DNA of 14,942 nt from Deltaproteobacteria bacterium (GTDB lineage Bacteria; Bdellovibrionota; UBA1018; UBA923): NCBI GenBank assembly GCA_016194795.1, contig JACQAX010000117.1, positions 1 to 14,942 of the forward strand. Direction: 5' to 3'. Under the pieces are notes generated by a model. It was given only the letters and a program-made list of their open reading frames with translations. It made no database searches and was not told the DNA's origin. Positions 1 to 7,384 of the stretch are shown piece by piece. Within the stretch, counting starts at the first letter, position 1, and each line of letters opens with the position of its first letter. Both the position numbers and the translations under genes were made by a program.

Positions 1-1843
1 GGTGAGGCCCCTGGCCTTGAGCGAATCGACGTTCACGTGGGGCGTGCCGCGGAGATGCAGCGTGCCCATCGCGTACTCGATGATGCCACCGGCTTCGGCT
101 TCATTATAACCGAGGTGCTTGAGCGCGGCCGGGATGCTCTGGTTGACGATCTTGAAGTAGCCGCCGCCGGCGAGCTTCTTGAACTTCACCAGCGAGAAAT
201 CCGGCTCGATGCCCGTCGTGTCGCAGTCCATGAGCAGGCCGATCGTGCCCGTCGGGGCCAGAACGGTGGCCTGGGCGTTGCGATAGCCGTGCTTTTCGCC
301 GAGAGCGACGGCCTCGTCCCAAGACGTCTGCGCCGCTTTGAAGAGATCGGCCGGAACGTGCTTCTTGGAGATCGCGTCGACGGCCTTGCGGTGCTTGCGC
401 ATCACGCGCAGGAACGGCACCTGGTTGTCGGCGTAGCCCGGGAACGGACCCTTTTCCTTGGCGATCTCGGCCGACGTCTTGTACGCCGTGCCGGTCATGA
501 TCGCGGTGAGCGCTCCGCACCACGCGCGCCCTTCGGGGCTGTCGTAGGGGATGCCCTGGACCATGAGCAGCGTGCCGAGGTTGGCGTAGCCCATGTTCTT
601 GGCGATGCGCTCGGTCGGGTAGCTCGAGTAGTCGACCAGGATTTCCTGCGCCGTCAGCGAGACGCGGCAGGCGTTGCGGTAACCCTCGATGTCGAACTTG
701 CCCGTCGTCGGATCGAGGAACTTGAGCAAGTTGATGCTGGCGAGGTTGCAGGCCGTGTCGTCGAGGAACATGTACTCGCTGCACGGGTTCGACGCGTTGA
801 TGCGATCGGTGGCCGCGCACGTGTGCCAGTCGTTGATGGTCGTGTCGAACTGCAGGCCCGGATCGGCGCACGCCCAGGCAGCGAACGAGATCTGGTTCCA
901 GAGGTCGCGCGCCTTGTAGGTCTTGTGGACCTGGCCCGTGGTGCGGAACGTGGTCTGCCAGTCGCCGTCCTTCTGGACGGCTTCGAGGAACTCGTCGGTC
1001 ACGCGAATCGAGTTGTTCGAGTTCTGGCCGGCAACCGTGCGGTAAGCGTCGCCATTGAAGTCGCTCGAGTAGCCGGCGGCGATCATCGCCGCGACCTTCT
1101 TCTCTTCACGAACCTTCCAGTTGATGAACGACTCGATCTCGGGATGGTCGACGTCGAGGATGCACATCTTGGCAGCCCTGCGGGTGGTGCCGCCCGACTT
1201 CGTGGCGCCGGCGCCGCGATCGAGCACTTCGAGGAAGCTGATCAGGCCGCTGGAGAGGCCGCCGCCCGAGAGCTTTTCCATCTCGCCGCGGATCTTGGAG
1301 AAGTTCGAGCCCGTGCCCGAGCCTTACTTGAAGATGCGCGCCTCGTTCTTGGCGAGGTCGAAGATGGCCATGAGATCGTCGCTGACCGACTGGATGAAAC
1401 AAGCCGAGCACTGGGGGTGTTCGTACGCGGTCTTGGTTTCCTCGATCTTGTCGGTTTCGGCGTTCCAGTAGAAGTTGCCGCCGCTGCCTTCGATGCCGTA
1501 TTCGTCATACAGACCGCAGTTGAACCAAACGGGGGAGTTGAAGGCCAACTTTTGGGTCACGAGAAGGTGGGTGAGCTCCATCTCGAAGGTTTCGGCGTCT
1601 TCGGCCGTCTTGAAGTAGCGGCCGAACTTCTCGCCTGCCGTGCGCACGGTGTGCGCGACGCGCTTGACGAGCTGCTTGACGCTGACCTCGCGGGTTATAA
1701 GGATGGATGTCGGGCTTGGTGAAGAAGCGGTCGAAGCTCAGGCCCCGCGCTTTCTTGATCCCGAGATCGAGCGGAATCTTGCCCGCCTTCTTCTTCTTGA
1801 GTAACTTTGCCCGCTCAACTTCCTGTTCCATCGTGGTCTGCAT
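1..1843 (-). pseudogene. nrdJ: Adenosylcobalamin-dependent (class II) ribonucleotide reductase, disrupted and cut by the window edge
   Basis: NrdJ reduces ribonucleotides to deoxyribonucleotides using a B12-derived radical, in the cytoplasm. Hallmarks seen on the minus strand: PQCSACFIQSV (about 1391-1423), GSGTGSNFS just after position 1324, KSGGTTRRAAKM, and NPCSEYMF followed by DDTACNLAS (NPCSE cysteine codon at 781-783). The start at 1841-1843 is chosen because GGAGGGGG lies 7 nt upstream. The first 50 residues end in DRFFTKPDIHPYN, after which the frame changes near 1694 straight into REVSVKQLVKR. The roughly 50 or more residues that family members carry between these blocks are missing. 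A second lesion, TAA at 1324-1326, replaces the tyrosine expected in the family motif FKYGSGTGSN. The 3' part is open to position 1 and continues outside. Identity is near certain. Whether the lesions are real or assembly errors is unresolved. Confidence 0.93.
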
Positions 1844-1850
1844 TTGTTTT

Positions 1851-1858
1851 CCCCCTCC
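1851..1858 (-). promoter_or_regulatory. Shine-Dalgarno site of nrdJ
   Basis: GGAGGGGG on the minus strand, 7 nt before the ATG at 1843. It decides that start over the ATG four codons further in (1831-1829). It is one of only three strong Shine-Dalgarno sites in the window. Confidence 0.75.
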
Positions 1859-1920
1859 GTGAAATTTGAGAACTAAGACGACTAACCCAAGAGAGACGAC
1901 TGCACACGTCGCAGCGCAAC

Positions 1921-2019
1921 TTGACGCGGTGCACGGTCTCTCTTCCCCCAAGACAGCTAATTTGATCTTTTGTGCGTCGCGTTGACGCGGTCAGCCTGGT
2001 TGGCGCCTTTGGAGAGACC
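1921..2019 (-). promoter_or_regulatory. Candidate structured 5' leader of nrdJ with direct and inverted repeats
   Basis: If transcription starts near the NrdR-like boxes, nrdJ has a leader of about 260 nt. Within it, GAGAGACC at 2012-2019 and GGTCTCTC at 1935-1942 form a perfect 8-bp inverted repeat enclosing 69 nt. The 10-mer TTGACGCGGT occurs twice, at 1921-1930 and 1982-1991. On the minus strand each copy is followed by a GCGACG-containing stretch that can pair back to it, so the two units look like related hairpins. No B12 box is recognisable. A family of structured leaders named the nrdJ RNA motif has been described upstream of nrdJ genes, but I cannot test membership by eye. The repeats are seen; the RNA function is inference. 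Confidence 0.35.
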
Positions 2020-2107
2020 CGTTGTGTATGCGGTGACCCCGTCCCTGGCAGTACTCCGTGCTGATAAAACAAGGTTAACCGCACATCCCAAAGCGCGCAA
2101 GAGAAAA

Positions 2108-2154
2108 ACACTATATGTAGTGCATCAATACGGGGGCACCACTATATATTGGGG
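2108..2154. promoter_or_regulatory. Pair of NrdR-box-like operators
   Basis: Box A, ACACTATATGTAGTGC (2108-2123), matches 14 of 16 positions of the NrdR consensus acaCwAtATaTwGtgt. Box B, CCACTATATATTGGGG (2139-2154), keeps the core CwAtATaTwG. Their starts are 31 bp apart, about three helical turns, the usual spacing of NrdR box pairs. NrdR is the repressor of ribonucleotide reductase genes that senses nucleotide status through its ATP cone. The likely target is nrdJ, whose start is about 265 bp downstream on the minus strand, although the boxes also lie about 87 bp before the plus-strand gene at 2241. No nrdR gene is in the window. Confidence 0.8.
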
Positions 2155-2240
2155 TTGGGCGGGGGTGCTTGCCTTTTTTCCGATCCTGTGGAACCCGCAC
2201 CAAATCTAGGGTTTAGCGGCCAGATGCCGATAAAGCCTTT

Positions 2241-3281
2241 ATGGCCGCGGATGTTGGGAGATTGTTACCTCGAAACCCGCTCGTGCCGGCGCTTGCGCTG
2301 GTCGCGACTTTGCTCGCTTCGCCGACTCCGGCCCAGGCGGTGCCTCCGTTCGTCCAAGCCTGCCAGCGTCTGCTGAAGATCTACTTTCGCGACCCCGCGT
2401 TCACCGAGCAACGAGCGAAGCAATACCTGCCAGACATCGTGAAGGCCAACAAAAAGACCTGGCTCGAGCTGAACGCGCGCGCGCCCGAGGAGCTCAACGG
2501 CCTCTCGCTCGCCGAGGCGCTCAAGCTGCTCGAGCAGCTGAAAGCGCGCGAAGACGCCGCGGCGGGCGGCCAACATGTTCGCAACGCCACCTATTTCGTG
2601 CGTCTGGGTGAAGGGCACAAAGCCGTCGTGAAACGACGCCACACTCGCAGCGAGATGGGCGAGGGACGCGTCTACAACTTTTCCAACGACCCGCGCTTCG
2701 AGGTCCTCGCGTTCGTGCTCGACCGCTTTCTTGGAACGAACCTCGTGCCTCCGGCGATTCTTCTCGACGCGACGACGGCGGCGCAGCTGCTCGTGCGCGC
2801 GGGGCCCGTCAAGCAAGGCAAGCTCTCCAAGGAGCATGCGACGCTCATGGAGCTCACGCACATGCGCCTGCTCGACGTGCTCGTGGGCAACGGCGATCGC
2901 AACGGGCCCGACAACCTTCTTGCCGCCGACGGCAAGGTCGTGGCGATCGACTTCGATCTCTCCCGGGCCGTTCCGATGTTTCCGATCGAGGCCGCCGAGT
3001 TTTCGCTGAAGGCCGACGGTGTCGTTCTCGAGCCGCGGCTTAAAGTCGGCAAGGCCGGCACGCTGCCCGGCGTTTTCGCCAGACGCGTGGTCGCGCAGCT
3101 GCGCGCGCTCGATCGCGCCAAGCTCGTCGAGCTCGCCGAGGCGGCCGGTCTCAAGCTGAGCGAAAACGAGATCCAGAGCGTGCTCGCCGGGCGGGCGGCC
3201 TCGCTCGCGGTGGTCGAGCGGTGGAGCGGCGCTTACGGCCGCGAGCTGGTCGAAGTCTCGCCCGAAGGAGGCGCCACTTGA
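2241..3281 (+). CDS. Exported kinase-fold protein, FAM20 / PI3-4-kinase-like
   Basis: 346 aa. Residues 1-33 form a Sec signal peptide (hydrophobic core PLVPALALVATLLA, cleavage after AQA), so the protein should act in the periplasm or outside. The rest resembles bacterial members of the FAM20 / PI3-4-kinase-like fold. A lysine sits in a beta-3-like strand (HKAVVKRR, Lys131), followed by EVLAFVLDRFLGTNLVPP (Glu154), a catalytic-loop-like GDRNGPDN (Asp219, Asn225), and a metal-binding-like VAIDFDLS (Asp237 and Asp239). Kinase activity and substrate are unknown. The ATG at 2241 has no Shine-Dalgarno sequence, but GATAAA at 2229-2234 lies 6 nt before it. The stop overlaps the start of the next gene, so the two are translationally coupled. 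Assignment rests on motif order only. Confidence 0.72.
   Translation: MAADVGRLLPRNPLVPALALVATLLASPTPAQAVPPFVQACQRLLKIYFRDPAFTEQRAKQYLPDIVKANKKTWLELNARAPEELNGLSLAEALKLLEQLKAREDAAAGGQHVRNATYFVRLGEGHKAVVKRRHTRSEMGEGRVYNFSNDPRFEVLAFVLDRFLGTNLVPPAILLDATTAAQLLVRAGPVKQGKLSKEHATLMELTHMRLLDVLVGNGDRNGPDNLLAADGKVVAIDFDLSRAVPMFPIEAAEFSLKADGVVLEPRLKVGKAGTLPGVFARRVVAQLRALDRAKLVELAEAAGLKLSENEIQSVLAGRAASLAVVERWSGAYGRELVEVSPEGGAT
3265..3280 (+). promoter_or_regulatory. Shine-Dalgarno site and TTG start that fix the next gene
   Basis: AAGGAGG at 3265-3271 lies 6 nt before TTG at 3278-3280. That TTG overlaps the TGA stop (3279-3281) of the kinase-like gene. This places the start 57 bp inside the longest open frame. 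Confidence 0.8.
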
Positions 3282-5380
3282 AGCTCATCGAGCGCGCACG
3301 GAGCGGGTTGGTTTGGTTCGGTCGCCTCACGTACCGGGTGCCCGGAGAGTCGCCGCTCAGCGAGGGTGCGACGCTCTATCTCAACTACCTGATCGCCGCG
3401 CCCATCGTCGTGCTGCTCGCGGCGGCGTACGTGCCGAGCGCGTACTACCACCTGCATCAGTGGAATACTTTCAGGATCTCGGTGCCCATCGACCCGACCG
3501 CCTGGCGCGTCCACGTCGGCGCTTCGCCCGACTGCGCCGACGACGCGCGCGCCGATGCGGCCTGCCTCGGCTCTCCGGCGAGCTCACGGCTCTGGACGGC
3601 CAAGCTTCGCCGCGACGATCCCTACCGGGTGCTGCGCGATCCCGGGTACAAGGCCAGGCAGTACCGCGATTCGCATTTCTGGCTCGGCACGATCGTGACG
3701 GTCGACGAGCTCAAGCGAGCCGGTGAGCGCCACGCCAATCAGCTCATCCTCGGCTGGCTCAACTCGGCGTACCGCATCTGGGCCGACGGCATGCTCGTGG
3801 CGGACGGCGACGGCGCGCGCGACCTGAATCCCATCATCCTCAATCTGCCGCCCTCGCGGCTCGCCAAGGCGCAGCCGCTCCTGCTCGCGATCAGGCTCGA
3901 GGTGCGCGAGGGAGTGCCGATTCTCGACGCGTTCAACGAGGATCGCGCGGGCCGCGACCTCGGCGTCGACGGGCATGGCTTCACGACGGCTCAGGGGCGC
4001 ATCACCTACACCAACCTCATCGACTTCTGGGGAAAGTCGCGGCCGATCGCGCTGTGCTTCGGTTACGTGCTCTGCGCGCTGCTCATCTTCTTCTTCTGGT
4101 GGCCGCTCAAGAACAAGCCGGAGTATTTCTACATGGTGCTGTTCGCGCTGGCGAGCGCCGCGTTCCAGTGCCAGCGCTACGTGCCTTTCAACTTCATGCT
4201 CGATCCGGTGGTGAGCAGCGACGTCGAGCTGCTCGCGCTCTGGTGGATGCCTTCGATGGGTCTGCTCGTGGGGCTCGCCTTCGCGCGCGTGCGCAAGTCG
4301 CTCGTCACCTGGGGGGCTCCGGTCTTGCTGGGCATTCCGGTGGTCGTCATGACGTCGTTGCCGCACGGGCCATTGCACGAGCTCTTCAAGCTGTTCTCAG
4401 TCGTCTTTTATGTCCCGCTGACGGGCGTCGCGGCGGGCACGGTCTGTCTGCTCCACGCGTACCATCTCAAGGAGCAAAGCAAGTCGGCCGTGGCGGTGCC
4501 GGTGCGGGTGCGGCGCCTGGTGCTGTTCGGGATGGTGCAGTTCATGAGCACGGCGCTTTACGTCTGGACCCTGCACGGCATCTTCGAGGGCCCCCAGCGA
4601 ATCTACTGGATCGGGTTCGAGCATCTGGCGTTTTTCGTCTTTTTCTGCGGCATCGCCCTGAGCGAGTATGGGCGTCAGGAATACCTGGTGAAGAACACGC
4701 CGCTCTCCGAGTACCACCAGCGGCCCATCCTTCCGGACCTTGTCAACGGGGCGCTGCTCACCGTCGATCTCAAGGACTCGGAGCGGCTTTTCCGCGGCGG
4801 CGCGAGCGTCGGCGAAGGCGCCAAGCACGTCGAGTCGTGCCTGGCCGCGCTCTGGAACGCCACGCTCAAGGCCCGTGGGGCGGTATTGCAGACGGAGGGC
4901 GACGCGCTGCGAGCCTTCTTCGACCAGTCGCGCGTCGAGTCGCCGCTCGAGGCGGCCCTCGTCGCGGTCAACGAGATGGCCGTGAACCTCGCGCAGCTCG
5001 AGGAGCGGTTTCGCGCCGATGGCGTCATCGCGCCGGGCGACGCGGGGCTGCGCTTTCGCGCGGGGCTGGCGTTCGGCGACATCAAGCCGATCTGGCACGA
5101 GGTGGGGAAGAGCCGTTTGGCGGCGTGGACCGACGCGGGCACGTCCTCGCCGATGGTCGAGTCGGTGCGCCACCTGGAGCTCGAGCGCAAGCTTCCTTTC
5201 GGCGACGCGCGCGGCGTGCTGGTGCTCGCCGACTCGCTGCTCGGCGCGCCGGGCGAGGTCGATGCGCGTTTCGCGCGCCGTGGGCTCGAGCTCGCCGGAA
5301 AACACGGCCATATCTATCGATGCGCGGTCTATCTTTGCAATCCTGATCCGGTCGTCCGGCGCAAGCTCTCGATAGCCTGA
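3278..5380 (+). CDS. Membrane sensor: periplasmic domain, seven-helix block and degenerate class III cyclase-like domain
   Basis: 700 aa from the TTG. Order: one helix (about 36-55); a periplasmic region (about 60-260) with a jelly-roll-like, carbohydrate-binding look; seven hydrophobic helices (about 265-470, from IALCFGYVLCALLIFFFWW to HLAFFVFFCGIALSEY); a cytoplasmic domain (about 485-690). This layout resembles 7TMR-DISM receptors fused to nucleotide cyclases. The cyclase-like domain keeps both metal aspartates (VDLKDSERL, Asp497; EGDALRAFF, Asp542) and RAGLAFGD. The usual transition-state Asn and Arg of the VNxAxRLE motif appear as Glu628 and His632, and the purine-selecting lysine position is Gln. 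It may be inactive or regulatory. It is coupled to the upstream exported kinase-like gene, hinting that its periplasmic domain senses that protein or its product. Confidence 0.75.
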   Translation: MKLIERARSGLVWFGRLTYRVPGESPLSEGATLYLNYLIAAPIVVLLAAAYVPSAYYHLHQWNTFRISVPIDPTAWRVHVGASPDCADDARADAACLGSPASSRLWTAKLRRDDPYRVLRDPGYKARQYRDSHFWLGTIVTVDELKRAGERHANQLILGWLNSAYRIWADGMLVADGDGARDLNPIILNLPPSRLAKAQPLLLAIRLEVREGVPILDAFNEDRAGRDLGVDGHGFTTAQGRITYTNLIDFWGKSRPIALCFGYVLCALLIFFFWWPLKNKPEYFYMVLFALASAAFQCQRYVPFNFMLDPVVSSDVELLALWWMPSMGLLVGLAFARVRKSLVTWGAPVLLGIPVVVMTSLPHGPLHELFKLFSVVFYVPLTGVAAGTVCLLHAYHLKEQSKSAVAVPVRVRRLVLFGMVQFMSTALYVWTLHGIFEGPQRIYWIGFEHLAFFVFFCGIALSEYGRQEYLVKNTPLSEYHQRPILPDLVNGALLTVDLKDSERLFRGGASVGEGAKHVESCLAALWNATLKARGAVLQTEGDALRAFFDQSRVESPLEAALVAVNEMAVNLAQLEERFRADGVIAPGDAGLRFRAGLAFGDIKPIWHEVGKSRLAAWTDAGTSSPMVESVRHLELERKLPFGDARGVLVLADSLLGAPGEVDARFARRGLELAGKHGHIYRCAVYLCNPDPVVRRKLSIA

Positions 5381-5418
5381 GCGATTCGCGGTGCCGGGTA
5401 TTCAGCAGCGCGATTCCT

Positions 5419-5424
5419 TATAAT
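5419..5424 (+). promoter_or_regulatory. Consensus -10 element, probable leaderless promoter
   Basis: A perfect TATAAT ends 6 nt before the ATG at 5431. Transcription from it would begin at or next to the start codon. There is no normally spaced Shine-Dalgarno sequence. No clear -35 was identified. Confidence 0.6.
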
Positions 5425-5430
5425 CGAGGC

Positions 5431-6306
5431 ATGGGGGGCAGGACGTTTCTTTTCGGCGCCGTCTTGAGCGTGGTTTTCGCGCAGGCGCAGGTGTTCGCGC
5501 TGGAGTGCGACCTCGGCAAGCAGAACCAGCCCGACGAGATCGTCGGCGGCGGCGGTCTTCCGCGCCTCGAGCTGCTTCCACGCAGGTCGGTGCTGCCGAC
5601 GCTGAGAAAGGGCGAGAAAGGCCCGTTCCAAAAAGCCGAGGACGAGATGTGGGAGAAGAACCAGGAGGCCACCGCCACGCTCAAGGCGATGCAGGCGAAG
5701 TACCCCGGGAACAGGGACTGGATCGCCGTCGTGCCGGGCGAGTCGGAGCAATGGGGACACCACAAGGCGCCGCCCAAGAGCCTCGACCCTGACGGAACGC
5801 TCATCTCCGACAAGTTCAAGGCGCGCCTCGACCGCGCGTTCGCCCTGGTCAAGGACGGTGTTACGCCGTTCATCATGGTTTCGGGCGGCTCGCCCGATCA
5901 TGACAACTTCGACTACAACGAGTCGGCGCGCGGGAAGGCCTACCTCCTGAAGAAGTACGGCAACGACAAATCGCTCGATCCGCCGCTGTCGAAGCGCATT
6001 TTCGTCGAGCCGTTCGCGACGACGAGCCCGGCGAACATCCACAACACCGACAAGATGTGCCGCAAGCTCGGCGTCGAGCAGAGCTTCGTTATCACCGAGT
6101 GCGACGGAGTCACCACGCAGGGCTTCTACCTCGAGAACCACGTCATCAGCACGTTCGACAGCCGCTGCCGCGACGTCGTGGGACGCGAGGTCGGCGACTT
6201 CAGTCGATACGAGATCCAGGTCGATGGCACGGAGACGAGACACCTCGTCCTGTACCACAACATCGCTCCGGCAAACGAGATCGCTAGCCTGCGTTACGCA
6301 TACTGA
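5431..6306 (+). CDS. Exported YdcF/SanA-like (DUF218) protein
   Basis: 291 aa. A signal peptide covers residues 1-23 (hydrophobic core FLFGAVLSVVFA, cleavage after VFA, then LECD). The middle follows the DUF218 / YdcF-SanA-ElyC pattern: a strand ending in VSGGSPD (150-156), NESARGKAYLL (163-173), EPFATTSPANI (193-203, the place of the family's E-x-S-x-NT element), and FVITECDGVTTQGFYL (219-234). The family has a Rossmann-like fold and is linked to cell-envelope functions in E. coli, but its biochemistry is poorly known. The N-terminal 90 or so residues after the signal are charged and not recognisable. The gene has its own TATAAT and starts 50 bp after the sensor gene, so it is probably transcribed separately. 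It converges on the DUF2090 gene with a 15-bp gap. Confidence 0.7.
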   Translation: MGGRTFLFGAVLSVVFAQAQVFALECDLGKQNQPDEIVGGGGLPRLELLPRRSVLPTLRKGEKGPFQKAEDEMWEKNQEATATLKAMQAKYPGNRDWIAVVPGESEQWGHHKAPPKSLDPDGTLISDKFKARLDRAFALVKDGVTPFIMVSGGSPDHDNFDYNESARGKAYLLKKYGNDKSLDPPLSKRIFVEPFATTSPANIHNTDKMCRKLGVEQSFVITECDGVTTQGFYLENHVISTFDSRCRDVVGREVGDFSRYEIQVDGTETRHLVLYHNIAPANEIASLRYAY

Positions 6307-6321
6307 GAGACGAAGCCGGGC

Positions 6322-7242
6322 TCAGCGCTTTTTCGCCTGGAGCCAGAGCTCGCAGAAGCCGCGATAGATCTCGGCGATCTGCGCCACGGCCTTTTCGCGA
6401 GAGAGCTTGCCTTCCTTGTGGCCCTTGAGCGCGTCCCAGAACACCGTGCGGCCGACGGCGAAGCCGACGACGCCCGGGGTTTTCGCGGCGACGGTGAGCC
6501 AGGTGCGGACCTTCTCGGCGTTCTCGCCGCGTCCGAGCACGATCACGCCGACGTAATCGCGGCCACCCTTGCGGGCCTGCACGGCGACGGCGCGGCTGTC
6601 TTCGGCGCTCTCGATGCCTTCGAGCTTCCAGAGATCGGGCTCGACGCCGAACGCCTGGATCTGCTCCATCGCCTGGCACATGAGCTTCGGGCGCATCGTC
6701 GCGTCATAGCTGGCGACGCTGCCGCCGGCACGCTTGAGCTGGTCGTCGGTGGCCGGCACCAGGAGCTCGAACATGAACTTGTGGTGCGTGCGATGGCAGT
6801 ACTCGCTGAGGCGCTTCAGGCGCTGGAGCGAGCGGTGGTTCATGCCTTCGTCGCCTTCGGGATTGTAACGAACGAGCACCTTGACGAAGGTCGGGTCGAA
6901 GGTTTTGATGTGCTCTTCGAACTGGTGGCCGTACTCGAAGTCGAACTCGTCCTGGCCCGACTTTTCGGCGGGCATCGAGAGCGAGATGCCGCTCTTCGTG
7001 GCCTCCCTGGCGATCTCGGTGCCGAACTGCTCGTCGACGAGGATGCCGGCCTTGTCGGCGGGGACGCCATCGGCGAGCGCCTTCTTGAAGCCGTCATAGA
7101 TGATCTTCTTGTACGAGGCGATGGTCTTGGTTTCTTCCGCCGTCGGTTCGCGATCCTTGATGCCGAAAAGCTTGGCCTGGAACGAGCCGCGGTGGTCGAA
7201 CGGCAGAATGAACAAGTCCTTCGTGTACCCGAGATCTCTCAT
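6322..7242 (-). CDS. IolC-type DUF2090 aldolase-like protein (2-deoxy-5-keto-gluconate-6-phosphate aldolase family)
   Basis: 306 aa. The start at 7242 is set by AAGGAG (7249-7254) 6 nt upstream; a longer frame starting at 7263 is less likely. Family marks: LFILPFDHRGSFQAKLFG near the N-terminus (FDHRGSF about 15-21), MPAEKSGQDEFDFEYG, FVKVLVRYNPEGD, FMFELLVPAT, LWKLEGIES, and GFAVGRTVFW near the C-terminus. These match the stand-alone DUF2090 domain that in IolC-type proteins is fused to 5-dehydro-2-deoxygluconokinase and is linked to inositol catabolism. The fold is an aldolase-like TIM barrel. No kinase domain and no other iol gene is present, so the substrate here is open: it may cleave another sugar phosphate. 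It looks intact and is transcribed alone. Confidence 0.82.
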   Translation of the reverse strand: MRDLGYTKDLFILPFDHRGSFQAKLFGIKDREPTAEETKTIASYKKIIYDGFKKALADGVPADKAGILVDEQFGTEIAREATKSGISLSMPAEKSGQDEFDFEYGHQFEEHIKTFDPTFVKVLVRYNPEGDEGMNHRSLQRLKRLSEYCHRTHHKFMFELLVPATDDQLKRAGGSVASYDATMRPKLMCQAMEQIQAFGVEPDLWKLEGIESAEDSRAVAVQARKGGRDYVGVIVLGRGENAEKVRTWLTVAAKTPGVVGFAVGRTVFWDALKGHKEGKLSREKAVAQIAEIYRGFCELWLQAKKR

Positions 7243-7384
7243 GATTTTCTCCTTACGAGACACTTAATAGGTTGGCCGTTTTTGGGCAAGAGTTTTGTCC
7301 CTATATATATATGAGCAGCCGCGGCGTGTCGTCCATTCTTGATTGACTATCTCGGGGAATCGGATTCTCTTCTTACCCACGCGT
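7243..7384. promoter_or_regulatory. Divergent promoter region of the DUF2090 and PdeM-like genes
   Basis: Minus side: AAGGAG at 7249-7254 and a -10-like TATTAA about 15 nt further upstream. Plus side: an alternating TATATATATAT run from 7302, directly followed by an 11-codon frame (7311-7346, MSSRGVSSILD). Its TGA overlaps a TTG at 7343 that is in frame with the PdeM-like gene. No Shine-Dalgarno sequence precedes the ATG at 7385. Elements were picked by eye and are weakly supported. Confidence 0.35.

Noticed and set aside
104..110. TATAAT inside nrdJ (minus strand) as a promoter
   Set aside because: It encodes the conserved G-Y-N-E stretch in frame and is followed by no start codon at a suitable place.
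1324..1326. Recoded stop (selenocysteine or pyrrolysine) in nrdJ
   Set aside because: The codon is TAA, which is used for neither, and the expected residue is Tyr.
37..1722. Plus-strand open frame of 561 codons
   Set aside because: It is antisense to nrdJ, whose motifs are unmistakable. The product is a Val/Arg/Glu-rich string typical of shadow frames in GC-rich DNA.
1844..2107. Cobalamin riboswitch before nrdJ
   Set aside because: A B12-dependent enzyme makes it tempting, but I find no B12 box or other core cobalamin-riboswitch elements on the minus strand.
1815..2111. Minus-strand open frame of 98 codons in the nrdJ leader
   Set aside because: It runs into nrdJ in the wrong frame, has no ribosome site and resembles no protein. 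The stretch is better explained as a leader.
7300..7315. NrdR box in CTATATATATATG
   Set aside because: The alternating run does not place C and G at the required 10-bp core distance, and no reductase gene is next to it.
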